Shown here piece after piece: positions 1-6,390 of a DNA stretch of 10,488 bases; positions within the stretch are counted from its first letter, which is position 1, and the number at the start of each line of letters is the position of its first letter. This DNA is from Candidatus Scatomorpha merdipullorum (GTDB lineage Bacteria; Bacillota; Clostridia; Oscillospirales; Oscillospiraceae). The position numbers and the translations under genes are program-made. Location of the stretch: positions 1-10,488 of the forward strand of contig DVJK01000143.1 of the NCBI GenBank assembly GCA_018716795.1, read 5' to 3'. The notes beneath the pieces were generated by a model that worked only from the letters and a program-made list of their open reading frames with translations, ran no database searches and was not told where the DNA came from.

Positions 1-782
1 GAGTTGAGGACGATGAGTATGGCGCTGTCCGTGCTGAGAATCAGGAAGGTCGGCAGGCCGAAGGCCAGAATCTGCCTTATGAGGCGCGCGTCGGGGCGCG
101 AGGGCCTCAGCCGGACGTGGGCGGATTTCCGAAGCAGGCAGCATATGACCAGCGCGCAGGAGGCCGCCTGCGATATGACCGTGGCTATCGCCGCCCCGGC
201 CACGTCGAGGCCGAAGACGAAGATGAACAGCGGGTCGAGCGCGATGTTCAAAACCGCGCCCAGCATGACCGTCAGCATGCCCAGGCCGGAGAAGCCCTGG
301 GCAATCAGATAGCTGTTCAGCCCCGTCGCGAGCAGGGCGAAGACGGTGCCCGAGGTGTATATGGTGAGGTAGGTGTCCGCATAGCCGAAGGTCTCCGCGC
401 TCGCGCCGAAGGCGAAAAGGAGCCTGTCCTTGAGCGCGAGGAACAGCGCCGTCAGCGCCGCGGCGAGGACGAGGAGCATGAAAAAGCCGTTGGATACGAC
501 CCTCTGCGCCTCGTCGCGGCGGCCCTCGCCCAGGCGCATGGCCAGTATCGGCGCGCCGCCCAGGCCCACGAGCGAGGCGAAGGAGCTCAAGAGCGTCACA
601 ATCGGCCCGCAGACGCCGACGCCCGCCAGCGCCAGGGAGCCTATATCCTCGATATTGCCTATGTATATCCTGTCCACGATGCTGTACAGCACGCTCACGA
701 GCTGCGCGAGCATGGTCGGTATCGCCAGGCGGCAGACCAGCGGGAAGAGCCGGTCGCGGCCCAAGTCGTTTGTGCGGCGCAT
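1..782 (-). CDS. MATE family multidrug/Na+ antiporter (N-terminal part, cut by window edge)
   Basis: This is the first 260 codons of a polytopic membrane protein; the rest lies beyond position 1. MATE exporters are usually about 450 residues and use a Na+ or H+ gradient to expel drugs and metabolites, so slightly more than half is present. The translation opens with a short charged stretch (MRRTNDLGRD) and then hydrophobic segments at roughly residues 14-36, 54-80, 97-117, 140-160, 168-190, 194-215 and 236-260. MATE-like signatures are VDRIYIG (36-42), ALAGVG (51-56), LNIALDPLFIF (179-189) and GAAIATVISQ (196-205). The start ATG (782-780) is supported by GGAGGG at 793-788. Substrate cannot be predicted. 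The gene is divergent from fucO and has its own promoter. The family call is firm; the transport role is inferred. Confidence 0.9.
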   Translation of the reverse strand, partial: MRRTNDLGRDRLFPLVCRLAIPTMLAQLVSVLYSIVDRIYIGNIEDIGSLALAGVGVCGPIVTLLSSFASLVGLGGAPILAMRLGEGRRDEAQRVVSNGFFMLLVLAAALTALFLALKDRLLFAFGASAETFGYADTYLTIYTSGTVFALLATGLNSYLIAQGFSGLGMLTVMLGAVLNIALDPLFIFVFGLDVAGAAIATVISQAASCALVICCLLRKSAHVRLRPSRPDARLIRQILAFGLPTFLILSTDSAILIVLN

Positions 783-802
783 AGTATCCCTCCAACTCGC
801 GC

Positions 803-831
803 ATTATACTCCGCTTTGCCCCGCAGGTAAA
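803..831 (-). promoter_or_regulatory. Promoter of the MATE gene, with a dyad in its spacer
   Basis: Read on the minus strand, TTTACC (831-826), a 17-base spacer and a perfect TATAAT (808-803) form a sigma-A type promoter. The predicted start near 796 gives a leader of only about 14 bases, just enough for the GGAGGG ribosome site. The inverted repeat at 810-836 sits between and across the two hexamers. Confidence 0.7.
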
Positions 832-836
832 GCGGA
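810..836. repeat. Perfect 8-bp inverted repeat, possible operator
   Basis: TCCGCTTT (810-817) and AAAGCGGA (829-836) are exact reverse complements separated by 11 bases. The left arm lies directly behind the -10 hexamer of the MATE promoter, and the right arm overlaps its -35. That placement suits a repressor operator. On the plus strand the dyad is followed by five T (838-842), so a terminator blocking rightward read-through toward fucO is an alternative. No regulator gene is visible. Confidence 0.4.
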
Positions 837-875
837 ATTTTTGCGCGGAGGTTTACAACTCGGCCAATGTGTCAC

Positions 876-903
876 TTTACTATTATAATTGAGGTGATAT
901 AAT
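876..903 (+). promoter_or_regulatory. Promoter of fucO
   Basis: TTTACT (876-881), a 16-base spacer and a perfect TATAAT (898-903) are seen. A start near 910 would give a leader of about 44 bases. A second TATAAT at 884-889 has no -35 at normal distance. This promoter is back-to-back with the MATE promoter, the two -35 elements being about 45 bp apart. Confidence 0.6.
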
Positions 904-953
904 GCGGATAGACAAGAAATTAACCCATGAAATATCTGAAGGAGGAACCAGCA

Positions 954-2099
954 ATGTCCAACCGCATCATGCTCAACCAGTGCTCTTATCACGGCGCCGG
1001 CGCCGTGGCCGAAATCCCGGGCGAGGTCAAGGCCCGCGGCTTCAAGAAGGCCCTCGTGGTCTGCGGCCCGAGCATCCTCAAGCACGGAGTGGTCGCCAAC
1101 GTCACCGACAAGCTCGACGCCGAGGGCCTGGCCTACGAGATTTTCTCCGACATCAAGGCCAACCCGACGATTGAGAACGTCCAGGCCGGCGTCGAGGCCT
1201 TCAAGGCCGCGGGCGCGGACTACATCATCGCCATCGGCGGCGGCAGCCCGATGGACACCGCCAAGGCCATCGGCATCATCGTCACCAACCCCGAGTTCGC
1301 CGACGTGCGCTCCCTCGAGGGCGTCGCGCCCACCAAGAACCCCTGCGCGCCGATAATCGCCGTGCCCACCACCGCCGGCACCGCCGCCGAGGTTACTATC
1401 AACTACGTCATCACCGACGTTGAGAAGCGCCGCAAGTTCGTCTGCGTCGACGCGCACGACATGCCCATCTGCGCCGTCGTCGACCCCGAGATGATGAGCT
1501 CCATGCCGAAGGGCCTCACCGCCAGCACCGGTATGGACGCGCTCACCCACGCCATTGAGGGCTACACCACCCTCGCCGCCTGGGAGATGACCGACATGTT
1601 CCACCTCAAGGCGATAGAGCTCATCTCCAAGAACCTCCGCGCCGCCGTCGCGGGCGATCCCGCCGGCCGCGAGGGCATGGCCCTCGGCCAGTACATCGCC
1701 GGCATGGGCTTTTCGAACGTCGGCCTCGGCATCGCGCACAGCATGGCGCACACCCTCGGCGCGGTGTACGACACCCCGCACGGCGTCGCCTGCGCGATGA
1801 TGCTGCCCATAGTCATGGAGTATAACGCCGAGTGCACCGGCGAGCGCTACCGCGAGATAGCCCGCGCCATGGGCGTCGAGGGCGTCGACTCCATGAGCCA
1901 GGCCGAGTACCGCGCCGCCGCCATCGAGGCCGTCCGCAAGCTCGGCGAGGACGTCGGCATCCCCTCGAAGCTCGAGGCCCTCAGGGAGGAGGACCTGCCC
2001 TTCCTCGCCCAGAGCGCCTACGACGACGCCTGCCGTCCCGGCAACCCGAAGGACACCAGCGTCGAAGACCTGACCGCGCTGTTCCGCAAGCTGATGTAA
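954..2099 (+). CDS. fucO: Lactaldehyde reductase / propanediol oxidoreductase, iron-containing alcohol dehydrogenase family
   Basis: This 381-residue group III alcohol dehydrogenase should reduce lactaldehyde to 1,2-propanediol in the cytoplasm. It aligns almost without gaps to E. coli FucO as I remember it; shared runs include NPEFADVRSLEG (112-123), PTTAGTAAEVTINYVITD (138-155), EKRRKFVCVD (157-166) and MALGQYIAGMGFSNVGLG (242-259). The nucleotide-binding GGGSPMD is at 95-101. The four metal ligands are D195, H199, H262 and H276, matching E. coli D196, H200, H263 and H277. An upstream in-frame ATG at 927 exists, but AAGGAGGA ends about 6 bases before the ATG at 954, so 954 is the start. The gene is flanked by its own promoter and terminator, with no other fucose or rhamnose genes nearby. 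Codons are strongly C-ending, suggesting high expression. Position 38, the NAD-discriminating Asp in E. coli, is Gly here. Confidence 0.93.
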   Translation: MSNRIMLNQCSYHGAGAVAEIPGEVKARGFKKALVVCGPSILKHGVVANVTDKLDAEGLAYEIFSDIKANPTIENVQAGVEAFKAAGADYIIAIGGGSPMDTAKAIGIIVTNPEFADVRSLEGVAPTKNPCAPIIAVPTTAGTAAEVTINYVITDVEKRRKFVCVDAHDMPICAVVDPEMMSSMPKGLTASTGMDALTHAIEGYTTLAAWEMTDMFHLKAIELISKNLRAAVAGDPAGREGMALGQYIAGMGFSNVGLGIAHSMAHTLGAVYDTPHGVACAMMLPIVMEYNAECTGERYREIARAMGVEGVDSMSQAEYRAAAIEAVRKLGEDVGIPSKLEALREEDLPFLAQSAYDDACRPGNPKDTSVEDLTALFRKLM

Positions 2100-2113
2100 G
2101 AAGACGAACGCTC

Positions 2114-2149
2114 ATCCCCCTCGCGAGAAGTTCGCGAGGGGGATTTTTT
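2114..2149 (+). terminator. Rho-independent terminator of fucO
   Basis: A perfect 13-bp stem, ATCCCCCTCGCGA (2114-2126) with its complement (2132-2144), a 5-base loop GAAGT and a run of six T (2144-2149) lie 15 bases after the fucO stop codon. Confidence 0.93.
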
Positions 2150-2188
2150 CGCTTTGTATTAACAGTTTCAAAACTTTCTTTTTACTTG

Positions 2189-2217
2189 TTGCACTCCGGC
2201 GGGAAAAATGGTAAGCT
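2189..2217 (+). promoter_or_regulatory. Possible promoter of the P-loop gene
   Basis: TTGCAC (2189-2194), 17 bases, then TGG followed by TAAGCT (2212-2217) make a weak -10 with a TGN-like extension. TATATA just downstream (2219-2224) is too far from this -35. The region between the fucO terminator and the gene is clearly more AT-rich than its surroundings, as expected for a promoter. Confidence 0.4.
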
Positions 2218-2271
2218 GTATATATAGGAACAGCGGCGCTGCCGCAATTTTGAATAAGGAGCGTGATTCAT

Positions 2272-2685
2272 ATGGTCAAAGTTATCGCAGGCCTGAAGGG
2301 ATCCGGTAAAACCAAGCAGCTCGTCGAGCTCGTGAGCGCGGCGGTGCGGGAGGAGCACGGCGACGTCATCTGCATAGAGAAGGACAGGAACCTCACGTTC
2401 GACATACCCTATCAGGCCCGCCTGATATACGCCAGCGACTATCAGATTGGCACCTTTGAGTTCATGAAGGGCTTCATATCCGGCCTGCGCGCCGGGAACT
2501 ATGATATCTCCCACATATTTATCGACAACTTCCATAAGCTTTTCAACTCCAACGCCGAGGACAAGGTCATCGAATTCCTCAACTGGATTGCCGCCTTTTC
2601 GGACAGCGAAGAGATTAAGTTCACCATTACCATGACCGCCGACCCGAACACTCTCAGCGAGGAGATTAAAAAATATACCGTTTGA
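2272..2685 (+). CDS. Small P-loop ATP-binding protein of unknown function
   Basis: The product is 137 residues and I do not recognise a named family. It begins almost at once with a beta strand and a textbook Walker A, GLKGSGKT (7-14). A second strand-like segment DVICIE (31-36) follows, then HIFIDN (81-86), a Walker B-like strand ending in Asp85 but with Asn rather than Glu next. ITMTADPN (119-126) near the C-terminus could be a sensor-like strand. This is enough for a minimal P-loop core and little else. No signal peptide or membrane segment is seen. The layout loosely recalls thymidine kinase-type P-loop proteins, but the lid and zinc ribbon are missing. The start is ATG 2272, 10 bases after AAGGAG (2256-2261); the GTG at 2263 is too close to that site. 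It is a single-gene unit between two terminators, so context does not reveal a function. Confidence 0.8.
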   Translation: MVKVIAGLKGSGKTKQLVELVSAAVREEHGDVICIEKDRNLTFDIPYQARLIYASDYQIGTFEFMKGFISGLRAGNYDISHIFIDNFHKLFNSNAEDKVIEFLNWIAAFSDSEEIKFTITMTADPNTLSEEIKKYTV

Positions 2686-2700
2686 CATATATGAAATCTA

Positions 2701-2740
2701 AAAGCGCCCCGGACGAAAGTCCGGGGCGCTTTGCGCTTTT
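2701..2740. terminator. Hairpin terminator between the convergent P-loop gene and serA, probably bidirectional
   Basis: A perfect 14-bp stem, AAAGCGCCCCGGAC (2701-2714) with its complement (2719-2732), is closed by a GAAA tetraloop. Plus-strand T residues follow (2737-2741). On the minus strand the hairpin lies just after the serA stop codon and its 3' side also ends in T residues. Both converging genes probably end here. Confidence 0.88.
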
Positions 2741-3903
2741 TATATCACCCTGACGCGCAGGACGTCGGGATCCTTGAGTATCTGGCCGGTTATATCGCCG
2801 TTGACCTTCTCGGCGAGGTCGATAATGGTGTAGGCATACTCGCCGCGGGGCTTGTTTATCATGTGCTCGATGTTGATGTTCCTCGCGCTTATGAGGTCGA
2901 GGATGGAGTTAATCTTGTTCGGCACGTTGCGGTGTATGACGCAGAGGCGGCAGACGCCCATGCGGTCGAGGCTGGCGTTGGGGAGGTTGACGGAGTTCTT
3001 GATATTGCCGTTTTTGAGGTAATCGTAGACCTCCTGCGCGGCCATGATGGCGCACTTCTCCTCGCTCTCGGGCGTGCAGGCGCCCAGATGCGGCAGCGTG
3101 ATGCAGTTCTTGACGCCTATCAGCTTCGCGTTGGGGAAGTCCGTGACGTACTTGCCGACTCGCCCGCTCTCCAGCGCGGCTATCATCGCGTCGTCGTCGA
3201 CAACCTCGGCGCGGCTCTCGTTCATGATGCGCACGCCGGGCCGCATGGAGGCGATGGCCTCCGCGTCTATCATGTGGTGCGTGCTCTCGTTATAGGGCAC
3301 GTTGAGGCTTATATAGTCGCTCGTGCGGAAGAGCTCGTCCACGTAGTCGACGTGTATGACGTCGCGGCTGAGCCTCCAGGCGCTCTCGATGCTGATGTAG
3401 GGATCGAAGCCGCGGACGGTCATGCCGAACTCGAGCGCCAGGTTGGCGACCAGGGAGCCTATCGCGCCCAGGCCAATGACGCCCAGGCTCTTGCCGCAGA
3501 GCTCGGGGCCGGAGAAGCTGCTCTTGCCCTTCTCGACCAGCGCGGGCACCTCGTCGCCCTTGTCGGCGATGGACTTGACCCAGTCTATCGCGCCGAGCAT
3601 GTCGCGGCTTGCGAGGAGCATGTCGAAGATTATCATCTCCTTGGTCGCGTCGGCGTTCGCGCCCGGCGCGTTGAAGACGACGATGCCCTTCTCGGCGCAG
3701 TCCTCAATCGGGATGTTGTTGACGCCGGCGCCTGCGCGGCCGATGCACAGCAGCTCCGGCCAGAACTCGGTGTGGTGCAGGTCGGCGGAGCGTATGAGCA
3801 GCGCCTCGGGCTTCTCCGCCTGCTGGCTCACCTCGCAGCCGTGCTTTTCGAGGATTTGGGTGCCGAGAGGGGAGATGGCGTTCATTGTGCGTATCTTAAA
3901 CAT
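2740..3903 (-). CDS. serA: D-3-phosphoglycerate dehydrogenase, ACT-domain type
   Basis: SerA oxidises 3-phosphoglycerate to 3-phosphohydroxypyruvate with NAD, the first step of serine synthesis. The product has 387 residues. The N-terminal substrate domain carries GRAGAGVNNIP (55-65), the family signature. The Rossmann nucleotide loop is GLGAIG (144-149) with FDPY at 166-169. The substrate/catalytic Arg is R231 in NESRAEVVD and the catalytic His is H272 in PHLGACTPE. A C-terminal ACT domain spans about 316-387 and usually mediates serine feedback. The active-site Glu that normally follows in a DVFxxEP motif is absent: the local sequence is TDFPNAKL (254-261). The start ATG overlaps the serC stop by 8 bp and has GAGGTG in the serC coding end, so translation is probably coupled. 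It shares the serC promoter and ends at the 2701-2740 hairpin. Confidence 0.92.
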   Translation of the reverse strand: MFKIRTMNAISPLGTQILEKHGCEVSQQAEKPEALLIRSADLHHTEFWPELLCIGRAGAGVNNIPIEDCAEKGIVVFNAPGANADATKEMIIFDMLLASRDMLGAIDWVKSIADKGDEVPALVEKGKSSFSGPELCGKSLGVIGLGAIGSLVANLALEFGMTVRGFDPYISIESAWRLSRDVIHVDYVDELFRTSDYISLNVPYNESTHHMIDAEAIASMRPGVRIMNESRAEVVDDDAMIAALESGRVGKYVTDFPNAKLIGVKNCITLPHLGACTPESEEKCAIMAAQEVYDYLKNGNIKNSVNLPNASLDRMGVCRLCVIHRNVPNKINSILDLISARNINIEHMINKPRGEYAYTIIDLAEKVNGDITGQILKDPDVLRVRVI

Positions 3904-4981
3904 GGTGCTTCACCTCAAAGTCCTTCATGTATTCGGCCAGGGCCTTCGCGCCCTCGACGGGCATCGCGTTGTAGAGCGAAGCCCTCATGCCGCCGGTGAG
4001 GCGGTGGCCCTTGACGTTCAGCAGCCCGCGCTCGGCCGCGCCCTTGCAGAACTCGGCGTCGAGCTCGTCGCTTCCGGTCCGGAAGGTGACGTTCATCATG
4101 CTGCGGGAGCCGCGCTCGGCATGGGCCTTGTAGAGCCGGGAGTTGTCCAGCACGTCGTAGACTATCGAGCTGCGCTCGCGGCGGAGCTGGTCCATGGCCT
4201 CGAGGCCGCCCTGTTCCTCAATCCATTTGAGCACGAGGCCGAGGATGTATATGCACCAGCAGGGCGGCGTGTTGAGCATGGAGCCCTTTTCAATGAGCTT
4301 GGCGTAGGACAGAATCTGCGGGGTATACCGCGACTCGCGCCCGGCGTAGCGCCGGTCGACGATGACGACGGTCAGGCCGGCAGGGGCGATGTTCTTCTGC
4401 GCGCCCGCATAGATGAGGGCGTAGCGGCCGACCTTGACGGGATGGCTCATAATCTCGCTGGACATATCGCAGACCAGCGGCACGTCGGCCTCGGGCACAT
4501 AGTCCCAGGCGGTGCCGTAGATGGTGTTGTTGGCGCAGTAGTGCAGGTAAGAGCTGCGGGAGTAGACGTCGAGCTCCTCCTGCGCGGGGATGTGGGAATA
4601 GTTATTCGCCTTGCCGTCATAGGCGGTGTACACCGTCGCGAACTTGGCGGCCTCCCTGGCGGCAATCCCGGAGAAATTGCCCGTCACGGCATAGCTGGCG
4701 CTGCGCCCGTCGGCGGCGAGGTTGAGCGGCACAGCCGCGAACTGCGCGGTGGCCCCGCCCTGCATGAAAAGCACCTCGTGCGTCGCGGGGATGACAAGCA
4801 GCCTGCGCATGCGCTCTCCGGCGTCGGCGATTATCTCGGCGAACTGACTTCCGCGGTGGCTCATCTCCATCACGCTCATGCCGCAGCCGTGCCAGTTGAG
4901 CAGCTCGGCCTGCGCCTCCTTCAGCACGGACTCCGGCAGCACGGCCGGGCCGGCGGCAAAGTTATAAGCCCTTTCCACCAT
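3896..4981 (-). CDS. serC: Phosphoserine aminotransferase
   Basis: SerC is a PLP enzyme that converts 3-phosphohydroxypyruvate plus glutamate to phosphoserine plus 2-oxoglutarate. The product has 361 residues, close to the 362 of E. coli. It opens with YNFAAGPAVLP (6-16). MEMSHRG (38-44) and FMQGGATAQF (72-81) contribute to the phosphate and cofactor sites. YAGAQKNIAPAGLT (191-204) contains the PLP lysine K196. The C-terminal GHRLTGGMRASLYNAMP is near-identical to the E. coli motif. An in-frame ATG 27 bases upstream (5008) is not preferred, because AAGGAG lies between it and the ATG at 4981, at about 9 bases from the latter. serC precedes serA with an 8-bp overlap, so the order is second enzyme then first. 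No serB phosphatase gene is in the window. Confidence 0.95.
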   Translation of the reverse strand: MVERAYNFAAGPAVLPESVLKEAQAELLNWHGCGMSVMEMSHRGSQFAEIIADAGERMRRLLVIPATHEVLFMQGGATAQFAAVPLNLAADGRSASYAVTGNFSGIAAREAAKFATVYTAYDGKANNYSHIPAQEELDVYSRSSYLHYCANNTIYGTAWDYVPEADVPLVCDMSSEIMSHPVKVGRYALIYAGAQKNIAPAGLTVVIVDRRYAGRESRYTPQILSYAKLIEKGSMLNTPPCWCIYILGLVLKWIEEQGGLEAMDQLRRERSSIVYDVLDNSRLYKAHAERGSRSMMNVTFRTGSDELDAEFCKGAAERGLLNVKGHRLTGGMRASLYNAMPVEGAKALAEYMKDFEVKHHV

Positions 4982-5023
4982 AAAAAGCAGCTCCTTCCAG
5001 TCAATCAAGTGAATAATCTGCGC

Positions 5024-5040
5024 GGCGGGGCAGGCCCGCC
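5024..5040 (-). other. Short GC hairpin in the serC leader
   Basis: GGCGGG and CCCGCC pair perfectly around a 5-base loop in the roughly 60-base leader between the predicted serC transcription start and its ribosome site. No T-run follows, so it is not an obvious terminator. It may be chance in GC-rich DNA or an mRNA 5'-end stabiliser. Confidence 0.3.
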
Positions 5041-5049
5041 ATACAGATA

Positions 5050-5078
5050 ATTATATTCTTTTCGACCTGAGTAGTCAA
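5050..5078 (-). promoter_or_regulatory. Promoter of serC-serA
   Basis: On the minus strand TTGACT (5078-5073), exactly 17 bases and TATAAT (5055-5050) make a near-consensus sigma-A promoter. The TGA stop codon of mtaB (5077-5075) lies inside the -35 hexamer. Transcription should begin near 5043, about 62 bases before the serC ATG. I see no terminator between mtaB and this promoter, so mtaB read-through could add to serCA expression. Confidence 0.85.
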
Positions 5079-6358
5079 ATCACAGCTCCGACAAGCATTT
5101 GCCCCTCAACCGCCGTTATTTTAACGTTTTTGACAAGCCCGCGCAGGCCCTCGCCCTCCACGCTCACGGGCATGTAGTTCGGCGCGTGGCCGAAGCAGCG
5201 CGGGGCCTTTTCGCTTTCAAACAGCACGCTCTGCACGCTGCCGACGCAGTTCTCCAGGTATTCGCGCTGCATTTCGAGCGCGGCCTCGTGCGCGGCGCGC
5301 GCCCGCTCGTTCTTGACGGCGTGCGTGAGCTGGCCGGGCAGGGCGTCCGCCTTCGTGCCGGGGCGGCGCGAGTATGGGAAGACGTGCATCTGAGCGAAGG
5401 CGCACTTCCGGATGAAGGCGAGGGTTTCGTCAAACTCGGCCTCGCTCTCGCCCGGGAAGCCGGTGATGAGGTCGGTCGTGAGCGCGCAGCCCGGGAAATA
5501 CCGCCTCAGCCGCTCGCAGACGGCGCAAAACTCCGCCGTGTCGTACTTGCGGTTCATGCGCTTCAAAACCCCGTCGGAGCCCGACTGCATGGAGAGGTGG
5601 AAGTGCGGGCAGAGGCCCGGCAGCTCCGCAAGCCGGGCGCAGAAGTCCTCGGTGACGGCCGTGGGCTCTATGGAGCCTAGGCGTATGCGCACGCCCGGCA
5701 CGGCCCCGGCGACGGCGCAGACGCAGTCGGCGAGGCCCGGCCTACCCGGGAGGTCGAAGCCCCAGGACGCAATCTCTATGCCCGTGAGCACCAGCTCCTT
5801 ATAGCCCTCGGCGGCCAGGCCCGCGGCGAGGGAGGCGGCGCGCTCCGCCTCCAGCGAGCGCACGCGCCCGCGCGAGTAGGGGATGATGCAGTAGGAGCAG
5901 AAGTTCGCGCAGCCGTCCTCAATCTTGAGCCAGGCCCGGGCGTGCCCCTCGTAGGCCCCGGCGGGCAGGTCCTCTATGACGCGGCGGCGGAAGGGCTCGT
6001 CCACGCCGAGGACGGGGCGGCGGCTTTCGAGCGCGTCCGCGACCGCGTCCACGAAGCCGCGCCTGTCGGCGCTGCCCCAGACCACCTCCGCGAGGCCCTG
6101 CGCCGCCTCGGCGTCCGTCTGCGACCAGCAGCCGCAGACGCAGCGCAGCGCGCCGGGATTCTCCTCCGAGAGCCGCCGGAGGGCCTGGCGGGATTTGCGC
6201 CCGCTCTCCGCCGTGACGGCGCAGCTGTTGACAATGACGGCGTCCGCCCTCTCGCCCGGGGCGGCGGGGCTGAGCCCGCGTTCGGCGAAAAGCGTCTCCA
6301 TGGCCTGCGTCTCGTACTGGTTGACCTTGCAGCCGAGGGTGTATATAATGTATTTCAT
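5075..6358 (-). CDS. mtaB: tRNA t6A37 2-methylthiotransferase, MtaB type
   Basis: This 427-residue radical-SAM enzyme belongs to the MiaB/RimO/MtaB family. MtaB adds a methylthio group to t6A37 in ANN-decoding tRNAs. The N-terminal domain holds the three cluster cysteines C10 (TLGCKVNQYET), C46 (VNSCAVT) and C77 (CGCWSQ). The radical-SAM CxxxCxxC is C150, C154 and C157 in GCANFCSYC. HFHLSMQSGSD and LITGFPGE are typical of the barrel. The last 60 or so residues look like the TRAM RNA-binding domain. The TLGCKVNQYE start and the GCANFCSYCIIPYSRG form fit MtaB (B. subtilis YqeV) better than MiaB. The ATG at 6358 has GAGGT about 8 bases upstream; an in-frame start at 6391 would overlap the divergent gene and lacks a ribosome site. 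I find no convincing promoter for it. Confidence 0.92.
   Translation of the reverse strand: MKYIIYTLGCKVNQYETQAMETLFAERGLSPAAPGERADAVIVNSCAVTAESGRKSRQALRRLSEENPGALRCVCGCWSQTDAEAAQGLAEVVWGSADRRGFVDAVADALESRRPVLGVDEPFRRRVIEDLPAGAYEGHARAWLKIEDGCANFCSYCIIPYSRGRVRSLEAERAASLAAGLAAEGYKELVLTGIEIASWGFDLPGRPGLADCVCAVAGAVPGVRIRLGSIEPTAVTEDFCARLAELPGLCPHFHLSMQSGSDGVLKRMNRKYDTAEFCAVCERLRRYFPGCALTTDLITGFPGESEAEFDETLAFIRKCAFAQMHVFPYSRRPGTKADALPGQLTHAVKNERARAAHEAALEMQREYLENCVGSVQSVLFESEKAPRCFGHAPNYMPVSVEGEGLRGLVKNVKITAVEGQMLVGAVI
6321..6349 (+). promoter_or_regulatory. Promoter of the cysteine desulfurase gene, inside mtaB
   Basis: TTGACC (6321-6326), exactly 17 bases and a perfect TATAAT (6344-6349) lie on the plus strand within codons 4 to 13 of the oppositely oriented mtaB. 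The predicted start near 6356 falls on the mtaB start codon. The leader before the ATG at 6391 would be about 35 bases. Confidence 0.75.
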
Positions 6359-6390
6359 AGGTATTACCTCACATGAAGGGATGATTTGCA

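Noticed and set aside
117..830. A 237-codon plus-strand frame opposite the MATE gene
   Set aside because: The composition is dominated by Arg, Ala, Gln and Glu with no domain. The minus strand gives a clear membrane transporter.
804..1781. A 325-codon minus-strand frame opposite fucO
   Set aside because: Antisense shadow of fucO with repetitive Gly-Asp-Val composition; it would also run across two promoters.
5024..5040. Possible serine-responsive attenuator in the serC leader
   Set aside because: Only one 6-bp GC hairpin, no T-run, no alternative pairing partner and no Ser-rich leader peptide.
2731..5050. Very long open frames on the plus strand opposite serA and serC (about 420 and 540 codons)
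   Set aside because: They are shadows of GC-rich, codon-biased genes. The minus-strand proteins have full family motifs, while the plus frames are low-complexity and lack ribosome sites.
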